Shown here one piece after another: positions 15,959 through 24,898 of a DNA stretch of 64,000 bases. The position numbers and the translations under genes are program-made. The DNA is from a bacterium (GTDB lineage Bacteria; CSSED10-310; JAFGSJ01): NCBI GenBank assembly GCA_016934675.1, contig JAFGSJ010000024.1, positions 1 to 64,000 of the forward strand. The letters are read 5' to 3'. Within the stretch, counting starts at the first letter, position 1; the number at the start of each line of letters is the position of its first letter. The notes below the pieces were generated by a model. It saw only the letters and a program-made list of their open reading frames with translations, did no database searches and had not been told where the DNA came from.

Positions 15959-17617
15959 ATGGTTAAAGAGAATGTTTATCGCGAACATATTCTGGATTTT
16001 AAGCAAAGATTCAGAGGCATGTGCGGACAATCGCAACGTGAAGGCGAGTGGTTGAGAAGTTATAGTTATTCATTACTCAATTATTTGGACATTCTCGATG
16101 AATTGCCGGAACACCAGTATACAAAAGAAGCAGGGCTCGCCGAGCATATCCACGAAACAGCCCTTTTACTCACAGAACTGGGCGATTATTTCACGGCAAT
16201 CGATGTATTTCAACGCCTGGCGACGCGATGTCTTTCAGCCAGGAATTACAATCAGGCCGGTCGATCATTCAACGAGATTGGTAGCATATACGAGCAACTC
16301 AGTCTTTTTGATAAAGCTGAGACTTCCTTTGAATGGGCACTTCGTATTTATAAAAAGCAAATCCAGGACGAGCTGGGCACAATATTGACCATGAATAATA
16401 TCGGTCTCAGTCTTATCCGGACAAATCAATGGGAAGAAGCGGAGCAAACCTTTACAGAAGTGATAAAACAAATAAAAAAATCACCCGAGCATCTTACGCT
16501 CAATGGATCTGGCTATTCAAAGTTAGGGCTTATGGCTTCACTTCATCAGAATTTCGGTCGATTATATCTGGCCAGGGCCAGTATTGCTCATGCTCAAAGA
16601 GCCCCATACCGTGAATTCGCGACTCGATCATGCCAATATTTCGATGAAGCTATGGAACTGCATTCCGATCCCTTCCGGCGGTTTGAGGCCCAATCTGGTT
16701 TTGCCGAAGCCCTCTATTATCTCGAGCAGTTTCCCGAGGCGGAACGTCAATTGAAATACCTTGAGAAAAAATGCCTTGGAATGCCTGCATATAAAAAACT
16801 GCTTCCCACTATATACCGTCGTTTAGCTTTACTCGAACTGGTCGATTCAAATGTTGATGAGGCCATGGGGCTCTGTTTTCAGGCACTCGAAGTCAGTTTA
16901 CTCTTTGGTAATCCGGTCGAGGAGATGGAGATCGTCACAACATATCTTGATACGCTCAAAATGATCGCGAAAAAGCTGTTCGAACACGTCACCGATCGGA
17001 CTCAGAGAATTAGAATTGCCAGTTCACAAGGTTATAAACTGGTCGATCATCTGGTCGGATTCCTTGAAAAAAAAGATCTGTATACGGGTTTAAACCATTC
17101 CTTTAATGTGTGTCAGCTTTCCGTGCGGATGGGGGAGATCATCTCCTGTCATCCACACGATTTCGGTCTTAATCCTGAGCACAATGATCCTGAAGACTCA
17201 ATTCAGACCGATCTCCTTGGGTTGGCGGGGATGTTGCACGATATCGGCAAACTGCTGGTCCCCTGGGTTATCATCAATAAAATCCTGCCCCTGAAAGATG
17301 AAGAATGGCAACTCATTAAACAACATCCCATCAACGGTTATCGTATTCTCAATTCCTTCTATCTCGAAGATGTCGGGAAAATCGTGCTTGAACATCATGA
17401 GAAAATCGACGGGTCAGGTTATCCCAGAGGCCGAAAAAAACTGTCCCTTATGGGGAGCATTATTGCTTTGGCGGATGTCTATGAAGCAATGACGACCATA
17501 GACCGTTTCTATCGAAGAGCAAAACCCAAGCAGGTCGCTCAGGCAGAAATTAATGAACTTGCCGGTATTCATTATGATCCTCGCGCCGTTAAAGCGTTCA
17601 ATCAGGCCATGAGCTAA
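15959..17617 (+). CDS. TPR-HD-GYP domain protein (putative c-di-GMP phosphodiesterase)
   Basis: A 552-residue cytoplasmic protein. Residues about 60-320 are TPR helices (for example SFNEIGSIYEQLSLFDKAE and NNIGLSLIRTNQWEEAEQTF). Residues about 350-552 are an HD-GYP domain with metal ligands in LHDIGK, the HHEKIDGSGYP signature and LADVYEAMT. HD-GYP proteins hydrolyse cyclic di-GMP (or cGAMP) and often control motility, adhesion or secretion. Here a TPR module, not a receiver, is the sensor or scaffold. The ribosome site is weak (GAGAG). It is followed by a stand-alone receiver gene 368 bases downstream with its own promoter. Confidence 0.9.
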   Translation: MVKENVYREHILDFKQRFRGMCGQSQREGEWLRSYSYSLLNYLDILDELPEHQYTKEAGLAEHIHETALLLTELGDYFTAIDVFQRLATRCLSARNYNQAGRSFNEIGSIYEQLSLFDKAETSFEWALRIYKKQIQDELGTILTMNNIGLSLIRTNQWEEAEQTFTEVIKQIKKSPEHLTLNGSGYSKLGLMASLHQNFGRLYLARASIAHAQRAPYREFATRSCQYFDEAMELHSDPFRRFEAQSGFAEALYYLEQFPEAERQLKYLEKKCLGMPAYKKLLPTIYRRLALLELVDSNVDEAMGLCFQALEVSLLFGNPVEEMEIVTTYLDTLKMIAKKLFEHVTDRTQRIRIASSQGYKLVDHLVGFLEKKDLYTGLNHSFNVCQLSVRMGEIISCHPHDFGLNPEHNDPEDSIQTDLLGLAGMLHDIGKLLVPWVIINKILPLKDEEWQLIKQHPINGYRILNSFYLEDVGKIVLEHHEKIDGSGYPRGRKKLSLMGSIIALADVYEAMTTIDRFYRRAKPKQVAQAEINELAGIHYDPRAVKAFNQAMS

Positions 17618-17770
17618 AGGTTGTTCTCTTTTAACTTTCCGCTGCAAAGAGCTGGATACATTTTGTACAATCTCTTTACCAACCAAGTAATGGGAAGGAA
17701 CGTCATAGTAACAGCAGAGACATTCCTTTCTCAAGAACAGAGCTTCACACGTTGATTAATGATAAACTTG

Positions 17771-17827
17771 ACCACAGATTTCGCAGATTTCACAGATAAA
17801 ATCTGTGTTATCTGCGAAATCTGTGGT
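17771..17827. repeat. 57-base near-perfect palindromic repeat
   Basis: ACCACAGATTTCGCAGAT and its exact reverse complement ATCTGCGAAATCTGTGGT flank an inner CACAGAT-AAA-ATCTGTG hairpin. Only a TT/TT bulge breaks the symmetry. Without a T-run directly after it, it is more like a dispersed REP-type element than a terminator. A half copy lies at 15523-15550. Confidence 0.85.
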
Positions 17828-17900
17828 GATCTTTTGTTTTTCTTCTATAACTTTAAAATTCCGATACAGTAAAATACCCTTAGCTCACTGAATGTTTATC

Positions 17901-17929
17901 TTGACATGAGGGATGATTTACCATATATC
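17901..17929 (+). promoter_or_regulatory. Promoter for the response regulator/glycosyltransferase cluster
   Basis: TTGACA (6/6), a 17-base spacer, and TATATC (4/6), about 57 bases upstream of the ATG at 17986. Confidence 0.6.
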
Positions 17930-17985
17930 TGTTTAAAAGTTTGGGCTTGGATGGGGGGAGAAGAGGTATGGGATAGGTAGGCAGC

Positions 17986-18396
17986 ATGACTGAAGAGAAA
18001 CGGCATATTTTGGTCGTTGAAGATTCGGAGACGATGAGGAACTTTATCATATTCAGCTTATCCCGGATAGATGATGTGGAGATTGAACCAGCTATCAATG
18101 GTGTCGATGCACTCAGGAAGATAGAGAAGCAGTTTTTTCATTTGATCATAACCGATATCAATATGCCGATCATGGATGGTCTTAAATTGGTTAGTTATAT
18201 ACGTAAGAAGACCGAGTATAATGAAGTACCGATCATCATCATCACGACAAAAGGGACGAATGAGGACAGGGAACGTGGTCTGCGTCTGGGTGCGAATACG
18301 TATATCACCAAGCCCATCAAGACCTTCGAGCTGACCAAGACAGTCTCAGAATATTTAAAGCAGAATAAGTATCCGGGCGTTCTCGAGCAAACATAA
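17986..18396 (+). CDS. Stand-alone CheY-like response regulator
   Basis: A 136-residue single receiver domain: acidic pair ED (residues 12-13), phospho-acceptor Asp in ITDINMPIMDG (about D57), Thr in IIITTKG and Lys in YITKPIK. There is no output domain. The gene directly precedes a glycosyltransferase (3-base gap) and follows an HD-GYP gene, so it may regulate surface-glycan synthesis or motility. A GGTAGG ribosome site precedes the ATG. The cognate kinase is not in the window. Confidence 0.93.
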   Translation: MTEEKRHILVVEDSETMRNFIIFSLSRIDDVEIEPAINGVDALRKIEKQFFHLIITDINMPIMDGLKLVSYIRKKTEYNEVPIIIITTKGTNEDRERGLRLGANTYITKPIKTFELTKTVSEYLKQNKYPGVLEQT

Positions 18397-18399
18397 ATC

Positions 18400-19647
18400 A
18401 TGCAGGTTCACACGGGGGAATCATCGCAGGGAGCAACTGAGTCGTCACATGCGCTGTCAATTATTATTCCTGCTTTGAATGAATATCCGGGTATTATGGA
18501 GGTGTTGGCCGATCTTCGGCAGGTCATCTCAACATCGCTCATGAGTAATCTGTATGAGCATGTGCAGATCATCGTTGTGAATGATGGTTCGACCGATCAG
18601 ACTGCTGAAGAGGTTGGGCGATGCTCTGATGTGCATCTGATCAATTTTTCACGGAATCGGGGTTATGGTGCGGCGTTAAAAGCTGGTTTTGCAGCGGCTG
18701 AATCCGGGCACTTAGCATTCCTTGATGCAGATGGGACCTATCCTCCCTCTGAATTACCCCGTTTATGTTCGACGCTGTGTTCGACTGATGCAGACATTGT
18801 CGTTGGGTCCCGCATGTCGGGCGCACTCACAGGGATGCCCCGGGTCAGATACTGGGGGAACCGACTCTTTGCGGCCTTGACCAGTTGGGCAGCCGGGGTG
18901 CATGTTCAGGACTGTGCTTCCGGTTTGCGGGTATTCCGGAAGGACACACTGTCGAAAATCTATCCTTTGCCTGATGGTTTGAATTTTACCCCGGCCATGA
19001 CCACACGTGCTCTTCATGAAGGCTTGAAAATTGTGGATGTTCCGATCACTTATCATGAAAGGGTTGGGGCTTCCAAATTGAATGCTGTTCGAGATGGTTT
19101 CAAGTTTTTAGGTTCAATTCTCAGGATGACCACTCATTACAATCCATTGAAATTTTTCGGATTGCTAGGTTTCGGATTAATCGCCCTGGGATTCCTTTAT
19201 GGTCTTGGGCCCATCTATCATTATTTCAGGTTTCAGCAGGTGCCCGAGGACTCGATCTATCGATTATTGGCCATCTTGACTTTCTGTTTGGGAGGCCTCC
19301 AGATTCTCGCGTTTGGTATTCTGGCCAATTTCACGCTCGGGGTCTTTCATAAGGTCAAGCACACCAAGAGCAAGGTGATGGCTTTTTTTTCGCACAAAAG
19401 CTGGTTTAATCGTTTGGATATTGTCGGTTTATTCATGGTCCTGTGCTCGTTCATATTAAATTACGGCAATGTGGTTGAATATCTGACCCGGGGGACTGTA
19501 TCCGGTCACTGGTCCTATGTTGTGGTCGGTGCCCTGCTCACGTTGAGTGGCCTGCAATTGTTCACGGTTCAGGTCCTGATCCGGTTATTGAATGAAGTGC
19601 GGGGGCGTGAGGCGGAAATCGCGAAGGACCTGGGGTCCGAGCGGTGA
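18400..19647 (+). CDS. Membrane glycosyltransferase, family 2 (DPM1/ArnC-like)
   Basis: A 415-residue protein with a GT-A domain (IIIPALNEYPG; VVNDGSTDQT; LDADGTYPPSE with the DxD metal motif; VVGSRM; SGLRVFRK) like polyprenyl-phosphate sugar transferases. Four transmembrane helices follow from about residue 245. It probably transfers a sugar from a nucleotide sugar to a lipid carrier. It begins 3 bases after the response-regulator stop without a good ribosome site, and its stop overlaps the GTG start of the radical SAM gene by four bases, so the genes are translationally coupled. Confidence 0.9.
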   Translation: MQVHTGESSQGATESSHALSIIIPALNEYPGIMEVLADLRQVISTSLMSNLYEHVQIIVVNDGSTDQTAEEVGRCSDVHLINFSRNRGYGAALKAGFAAAESGHLAFLDADGTYPPSELPRLCSTLCSTDADIVVGSRMSGALTGMPRVRYWGNRLFAALTSWAAGVHVQDCASGLRVFRKDTLSKIYPLPDGLNFTPAMTTRALHEGLKIVDVPITYHERVGASKLNAVRDGFKFLGSILRMTTHYNPLKFFGLLGFGLIALGFLYGLGPIYHYFRFQQVPEDSIYRLLAILTFCLGGLQILAFGILANFTLGVFHKVKHTKSKVMAFFSHKSWFNRLDIVGLFMVLCSFILNYGNVVEYLTRGTVSGHWSYVVVGALLTLSGLQLFTVQVLIRLLNEVRGREAEIAKDLGSER

Positions 19648-21107
19648 GAATCCTGGTCGTTAACGAGCCGTTTCAGAAGGGTTTTTGCCGGACGCAACGA
19701 TGGGCAGCCCGCACGCGGGGCCGGGTCATGAGACCACCGGACTGGTTGGCGTATATCACCGCAGTGCTCGAGCACGATGGTCATGCGGTCCGCTTCTATG
19801 ATTTTCCAGCCCAGGATTGGGAGCGGGGCCATTTCGTTCAACTGATAAACAAGCACAAACCGGATGCGGTCGTTCTGGATTCGACCACCCCTTCAATCTA
19901 TTCCGATCTCGAGTACGCTGCTCTGGTCAAGGCCTATTCCGGATCACAGGTAATCATGGTGGGCCCCCATGCCAGCGTTTTATCCGAGGAGACCCTCGAA
20001 TTGGGGCAGGGTGCGGTTGACATTATTATCAGGGGTGAGCCGGAGCAGACTGCGGTCGAAGTTTTTGGGGCACTCGAGCGTGGTCAGTCATTGAAGACAA
20101 TACAGGGGATTACCTATTACGAACAGGGGCACATCGTGCACAATCCTGACCGGGCTTTTATGGAAGATTTAGACAAACTGCCCTTTCCCGCCTGGCATCA
20201 TCTCGATCTGAGGCGTTACTTCGATGGTATAAAGCTGTATCCGTTTATTGACATTATCGGAGGGCGCGGCTGTCCCTATCAGTGTATGTTCTGTCTTTGG
20301 CCGCAAGTCATGCATGGGAACAGGTATCGTCTTCGTTCGCCCGACAATATTGTTTCCGAAATGGTCTATGATTTGGACCTCTGGCCATGGCTCAGAAAGG
20401 GGGAATTCTTTTTTGAGGACGATACGTTTACCGTCCATCACCACAGGGCCCTCGAGATTTGTTCTGAGATACAACGTCTGCGACCGCCGGTAACCTGGTC
20501 GGTCAACGCTCGGGCCGACCATGGCGACCCGGAACTCTTTCGGGCGATGAAACGAGCGGGTTGCAGAATGCTGCTGATTGGCTATGAATCCGGTGATCAA
20601 GCCATCCTTGACCGTATCGGTAAACGCCTGCGTGTGACAGATGCCCGCGAACGTGCTTGTGAAGCTCATCAAGCAGGACTCAAGCTCCACGGTTGTTTCG
20701 TTTTTGGTTTACCGGGCGAAACCAGAGAAACCATGGAAAAAACCATTGATTATGCCCTGTCTCTCCCTCTGGATACTGTCCAGTTTTCGGCTGCTGTTCC
20801 GTTCCCCGGGACACACTATTATGAATACTGCCAAGAGAACGGTTTGTTACAAGCACTCAGGTGGGATGATTGGCTCACCGCCGGTGAGCAAACAGCCGTG
20901 GTGGACTACCCCCAACTCAGTCGACAGGATATTACCTTGAAAGTTGACGAAGCCTTAAAGCGTTTCTATTTCCGGGCCGGTTATCTGGCCCGTTTCATAG
21001 GGGATACACGTTCTTTAGGGGATTTGTACCGCAAATTGCGCGGTGGATCGAATTTCATCCGTTATTTGTTTACCAAGAGAACCGAGAGCCGTCAAAAATC
21101 AGGTTAA
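19644..21107 (+). CDS. B12-binding-type radical SAM protein (HpnJ-like architecture)
   Basis: A 487-residue protein. The N-terminal cobalamin-binding-type domain contains FCRTQRW and MVGPHASV. The radical SAM core has the 4Fe-4S motif CPYQCMFC (about 218-225), then FFFEDDTFT and GYESGDQ. The C-terminus is about 100 residues of helical extension. Relatives act on lipids, tetrapyrroles or hopanoids; the substrate here is unknown. It starts with GTG overlapping the upstream glycosyltransferase and lies among three glycosyltransferases, so a lipid or glycolipid substrate is plausible. Its N-terminal RTQRW motif is shared with the protein at 43144-44625. Confidence 0.85.
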   Translation: MRILVVNEPFQKGFCRTQRWAARTRGRVMRPPDWLAYITAVLEHDGHAVRFYDFPAQDWERGHFVQLINKHKPDAVVLDSTTPSIYSDLEYAALVKAYSGSQVIMVGPHASVLSEETLELGQGAVDIIIRGEPEQTAVEVFGALERGQSLKTIQGITYYEQGHIVHNPDRAFMEDLDKLPFPAWHHLDLRRYFDGIKLYPFIDIIGGRGCPYQCMFCLWPQVMHGNRYRLRSPDNIVSEMVYDLDLWPWLRKGEFFFEDDTFTVHHHRALEICSEIQRLRPPVTWSVNARADHGDPELFRAMKRAGCRMLLIGYESGDQAILDRIGKRLRVTDARERACEAHQAGLKLHGCFVFGLPGETRETMEKTIDYALSLPLDTVQFSAAVPFPGTHYYEYCQENGLLQALRWDDWLTAGEQTAVVDYPQLSRQDITLKVDEALKRFYFRAGYLARFIGDTRSLGDLYRKLRGGSNFIRYLFTKRTESRQKSG

Positions 21108-21149
21108 GGTTAAGATGAACAGTGTTAGTGGCAGAGGATTGGTCTGAGG

Positions 21150-22238
21150 ATGACACAGCCGACCGTAACCATTATTATCCCGGTTTATAATGAGGAAAAG
21201 ATAATCGGAGCATGTCTTGATGCGCTGATGGCACTTAATTTTCCAAAAGAGGCTCGGGAGATCATCATTGTGGATGATGGCTCCACAGACCGGACCCGAG
21301 AGATCGTTCAGCACTATGAAGTAACTCTGTTATCAACAGAACACGCCGGTCCATCGGTCGCACGGAACCTGGGTATTGCCCGGGCGAACTCGGAATATAT
21401 TGCCGTGACCGATGCAGACTGTATTGTCCATCAGGATTGGCTAACTCGACTGATCAGGGTATTGGAAGACAATCCTGATGCCGCTGCTGTGGGTGGGGCA
21501 CAGCAGGCGGTCCCTGACGATCCCCATCTTGCCAGATGTATTCAACGGTTCCTCGAGATGCTCGGTTTTTTAGGCGGATATACCAAAGACTATCGGACCT
21601 TGACTGCGGTCGAACACAATGCTTCCTGCAATGCCATGTATCGCCGCCAATGCCTGCTCGAAGTGGGCGGTTTTCTTCCCGGTTTGTTCCCGGGGGAGGA
21701 TGTCGAGCTGGACTATCGCATGAGAAAATGTGGTTACCGCATTCTCTATGATCCGGAGGCATTAGTCGATCATCATCGTCCGCGGACATATTCGGATTTC
21801 TTTAAGATGATAATGGGTTATGGCAAGGGTTCGGGCGGGTTCCTGCTGCGTCGTCATGGCCTGATCCGGACCTTTCAATTGCTCTTCCCGCTTTTCTTGA
21901 CGCTTTTTATCGCTGATATCTTCATTCTGTATCATCAGCCCGCCCTCCTGATTGTATCACATCTGATACTGCTCATCGTGCTCTGGCTGGTTATTCTGAT
22001 CAGAGTCAGAGACTTGAGGGCAGCACTGACCATACTCATTTTATTTGTCATCACGTTGTTTGCCTGGTCAGTAGGGTTTATCAGGGGCTTATTCTGGACG
22101 GGGCCGGCAGAACAGTATCATCGTTTTCAGTCACACGAAAAGCAGGAAACAGCATCATCACAAGGGCTGGATGAAGATACTGCGTCCCAAAGCATTGAAG
22201 ATAAAGGGCGTGAATCGAGTCTCAATTTTCAAAGGTAA
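21150..22238 (+). CDS. Glycosyltransferase family 2 with C-terminal membrane helices
   Basis: A 362-residue protein: GT-A domain with IIPVYNEEKII, VDDGSTDRT, a DxD-type VTDADC, and the acceptor/catalytic GEDVELDYRM. From about residue 235 it has three transmembrane helices, then a hydrophilic tail of about 40 residues. This is the architecture of processive or membrane polysaccharide transferases. It lies 42 bases after the radical SAM gene and 8 bases before a GT-B transferase. Confidence 0.9.
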   Translation: MTQPTVTIIIPVYNEEKIIGACLDALMALNFPKEAREIIIVDDGSTDRTREIVQHYEVTLLSTEHAGPSVARNLGIARANSEYIAVTDADCIVHQDWLTRLIRVLEDNPDAAAVGGAQQAVPDDPHLARCIQRFLEMLGFLGGYTKDYRTLTAVEHNASCNAMYRRQCLLEVGGFLPGLFPGEDVELDYRMRKCGYRILYDPEALVDHHRPRTYSDFFKMIMGYGKGSGGFLLRRHGLIRTFQLLFPLFLTLFIADIFILYHQPALLIVSHLILLIVLWLVILIRVRDLRAALTILILFVITLFAWSVGFIRGLFWTGPAEQYHRFQSHEKQETASSQGLDEDTASQSIEDKGRESSLNFQR

Positions 22239-22246
22239 AGCAGATA

Positions 22247-23380
22247 ATGAATATCCTGGTGTTCAATACCCTGGCAGAAACTTTCGGTTCCACTGTCCGT
22301 TGCAGACTCATGGTCAGATGTTTACGAGAGATGGGGCATCAGGTTTTTTACAGCGAAGCCCGACCCAGCAGTCAGACACATGAAATCCTGATCGATCAGC
22401 ACGATTCGCTGTGGGGCTACTTGGGCTCGACCTGGACCAGGCGAGCAGTGTTGAAGAAACATGCCTTTTGTGACCTGATCATTTTTTCAAAGCTGAACCC
22501 GCTTATAGTCCCGCTTCTCCATCAGGCTGCCCGGATGAGACTGACTTATCTTGTGGATTGGGATGATCTGGATTCCTGGTTTCAGACGTCAATCCTTCGG
22601 TCCTGGTTGACCAGAATGGTCGAAACACGATGGCCGGCTAAAATACCGCTGCTGACCACTCATAACGATGAATTGAAGCGTTATGCCGAGGAATTGCGGT
22701 GTTCCAGGGTTTTTCTTGTGCCTCAGGTAGTGGATACTGAGCTGTTCAATCCAGCTCGATATGATCGGAATGAGACCCGGAGCCGTCTGGGAATAAAACC
22801 CGATCAGCCCTGCGTGGGTCTGTCTCTGACTTTCACCCAGGGGGGCGCTCGAGACCTTGGACTTGTTTTGAAAGCGTTTTCCAGACTCGAAGCAGAGCAT
22901 ATCCCGCTTTCGTTACTGATCATCGGAGACGGACCGCATAAAAAATTCTATCAACAGCTCGCGATGTCTCTGGGTTTGACTCGGGTAATCTGGTCGGGCT
23001 GGGTGCCTTGGCAGGACATGCCCCGTTTTCTGAATGTGTGTGATCTGGGGCTCATCATGATGCGTGATGATCCGGGTAATCACTATCGCTTTTCATTGAA
23101 AATTCTGGAATACATGTCTATGAATATTCCCATACTGGGTCATCTCACGGGAGCAACCGCTACGGCATTTGATCGTTTCCTCACTGAATCGGTCCGGCCT
23201 GATGAAAGGGCCCTTGCGGAAGCATTGGAACGCTGGTATAAACGATTCTGTAACCAGGGCACGCCGAGTAGGGAAGGAGCAACGGGAACACGGGCTGAGA
23301 TCAGCCGTCATTACGGTTTGATGGCAATGAAAGAAGCTTTGCAACTGGTCCTTGATCATGTGGTCAACATACGGAAATGA
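22247..23380 (+). CDS. Glycosyltransferase group 1 (GT-B, GT4-like)
   Basis: A 377-residue GT-B enzyme with an N-terminal acceptor domain. The C-terminal donor domain has GDGPHKKFYQQL, SGWVPWQDMPRFL and the donor-site FSLKILEYMSMNIPILG (E-x7-type region). It probably adds a sugar from a nucleotide sugar to a lipid-linked glycan. An AAAGG site precedes the ATG. It is the last gene of the 18.0-23.4 kb glycan run. Confidence 0.88.
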   Translation: MNILVFNTLAETFGSTVRCRLMVRCLREMGHQVFYSEARPSSQTHEILIDQHDSLWGYLGSTWTRRAVLKKHAFCDLIIFSKLNPLIVPLLHQAARMRLTYLVDWDDLDSWFQTSILRSWLTRMVETRWPAKIPLLTTHNDELKRYAEELRCSRVFLVPQVVDTELFNPARYDRNETRSRLGIKPDQPCVGLSLTFTQGGARDLGLVLKAFSRLEAEHIPLSLLIIGDGPHKKFYQQLAMSLGLTRVIWSGWVPWQDMPRFLNVCDLGLIMMRDDPGNHYRFSLKILEYMSMNIPILGHLTGATATAFDRFLTESVRPDERALAEALERWYKRFCNQGTPSREGATGTRAEISRHYGLMAMKEALQLVLDHVVNIRK

Positions 23381-23455
23381 GGTCATATTCAAGCGATCTT
23401 CACACATTAATATTCGTTGTTCACATAGTATTGTGAAGAAAGGAAGCACGAACTC

Positions 23456-24256
23456 ATGAGACAAATCCTTTTTCAGATCGGTCCCCTGAAATTTTATTCA
23501 TACGGACTCATGCTCGGAATATCATTCGCTCTGGGTATCTACGTATCTCTTTGGCGTGCCAAACGTGAACAGGTTTCTCAGGATCAAATCTTCACTATTG
23601 CAGTGGGTATCGTCATTTCTGCTCTGCTCGGTTCAAAGATTCTGCACCTGCTTATACATATCCGAAATATCATCGAATCTCCGCTCTCGATGTTCAAAAA
23701 TTTTGGCGGTGGTTTTGTGTTTCTGGGTGGATTATTAACCGCCATGCTTTTTTTAGTGATCATGGATAGGTACTATCGGATCGGGATTTTGAGGATGTTT
23801 GATATTTTTACACCGGGTCTGGCCCTGGGTTTGGGTCTGACCAGGATCGGCTGTTTTTTGAGCGGTTGCTGCTTTGGCTTGCCGACAACCAAGCCCTGGG
23901 GGGTCATTTTCCCCGAGGGCAGTTTTGCTTTCAAACAATATCATGGGGCCGTGCCGGTGCACCCAACCCAATTGTATTCCTCCCTGAACGGTTTTCTCCT
24001 GTTCATTCTGCTCCTGCTCTTCCTGAAATTCGTGGGAAAGCGTTTCCATGGTCAGTTATTCGCCATCTTTATCAGTTGTTATTCAGTATTCAGGTTTCTG
24101 GTCGAATTCATTCGCGGTGATGCAGGTCGAGGCATATATTTCGGTTTGTATACATCGCAGATTCTGTCAATCCTGCTGTTTTTTCTGGGAGTGGGGATTC
24201 TGGTCTGGAAATCCTTTATCTCTCGCGATTATCTCGAGACAACGGTATACTTATAG
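23456..24256 (+). CDS. lgt: Prolipoprotein diacylglyceryl transferase
   Basis: A 266-residue polytopic inner-membrane enzyme (about seven helices) that transfers diacylglycerol from phosphatidylglycerol to the lipobox Cys of prolipoproteins. Diagnostic motifs: GGGFVFLGGLLTA, the signature RIGCFLSGCCFGLPT (about 126-140) and VPVHPTQLYSSL. It is needed for the lipobox proteins elsewhere in this window (sulfatase-like, 58.8 and 59.5 kb). An AAGGAAG site precedes the ATG. Confidence 0.96.
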   Translation: MRQILFQIGPLKFYSYGLMLGISFALGIYVSLWRAKREQVSQDQIFTIAVGIVISALLGSKILHLLIHIRNIIESPLSMFKNFGGGFVFLGGLLTAMLFLVIMDRYYRIGILRMFDIFTPGLALGLGLTRIGCFLSGCCFGLPTTKPWGVIFPEGSFAFKQYHGAVPVHPTQLYSSLNGFLLFILLLLFLKFVGKRFHGQLFAIFISCYSVFRFLVEFIRGDAGRGIYFGLYTSQILSILLFFLGVGILVWKSFISRDYLETTVYL

Positions 24257-24340
24257 AGACGGGACCTCAGTCCTTTAATTCAAAACATGTGTCGGTCCAT
24301 GCCAGCGGGCATATCTCTCCGACGAGGGAGCGGAAGGACT

Positions 24341-24898
24341 ATGTCATCACAACGATTAACGCGGTTTGAATCGGGAGGAACGGGGCGAGGACCGGGGACG
24401 GCAAGGAACATACAGCAAGTCGAACAACAGATCAGGAATTGCAATTTTCTGATCGGCTTCATCGTTATTCTATTGTCAGTTACCGTGATCAATGCCCTAA
24501 CGCGAACACCGCTTTCAACACCGACCTCACTCGAGCATTGTTCGATTTCAGTAGAGCAGGAAGCAGATCGGGTCATCAGCGAAACTGTTAACAGAAAAGC
24601 CCGCTATATGCCAATTGTGCTCGAATATGATCGTATCGGGGGCCAACAATTCAAGATCGAGCAATTCGTTCCGTTCCAAGGTCAGTTCGATTTGAACACG
24701 GTCGGATTGCATACTTTGGCTATGGTCCGTGGTATCGGACAGGGCACGGCCCGCTCTATTATCGACTATCGCAAGAACAATCGCGGATTCAAACATGTGA
24801 GCGAATTATTACGGGTGGATGGTATCGGTCAGACCACGTACTTACGGATCGCTCATCTCTTTTTCGTATCGCCGGAGGAGGGTCCAACCGATGACTGA
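24341..24898 (+). CDS. comEA: ComEA-like helix-hairpin-helix protein
   Basis: A 185-residue protein with one N-terminal transmembrane helix (about 36-55) and a C-terminal DNA-binding double HhH: FDLNTVGLHTLAMVRGIGQGT and FKHVSELLRVDGIGQTTYLRI. It matches the ComEA periplasmic DNA receptor of natural transformation. The start at 24341 is preferred over an ATG 54 bases upstream because GGAAGG lies just before it. Its stop overlaps the comEC start by 8 bases. Confidence 0.85.
   Translation: MSSQRLTRFESGGTGRGPGTARNIQQVEQQIRNCNFLIGFIVILLSVTVINALTRTPLSTPTSLEHCSISVEQEADRVISETVNRKARYMPIVLEYDRIGGQQFKIEQFVPFQGQFDLNTVGLHTLAMVRGIGQGTARSIIDYRKNNRGFKHVSELLRVDGIGQTTYLRIAHLFFVSPEEGPTDD

Larger units (their letters stand above)
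17618..17985. other. 368-base intergenic region with palindrome and promoter
   Basis: It holds the 57-base palindrome at 17771-17827 and a good promoter at 17901-17929. The rest shows nothing recognisable. Confidence 0.6.
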
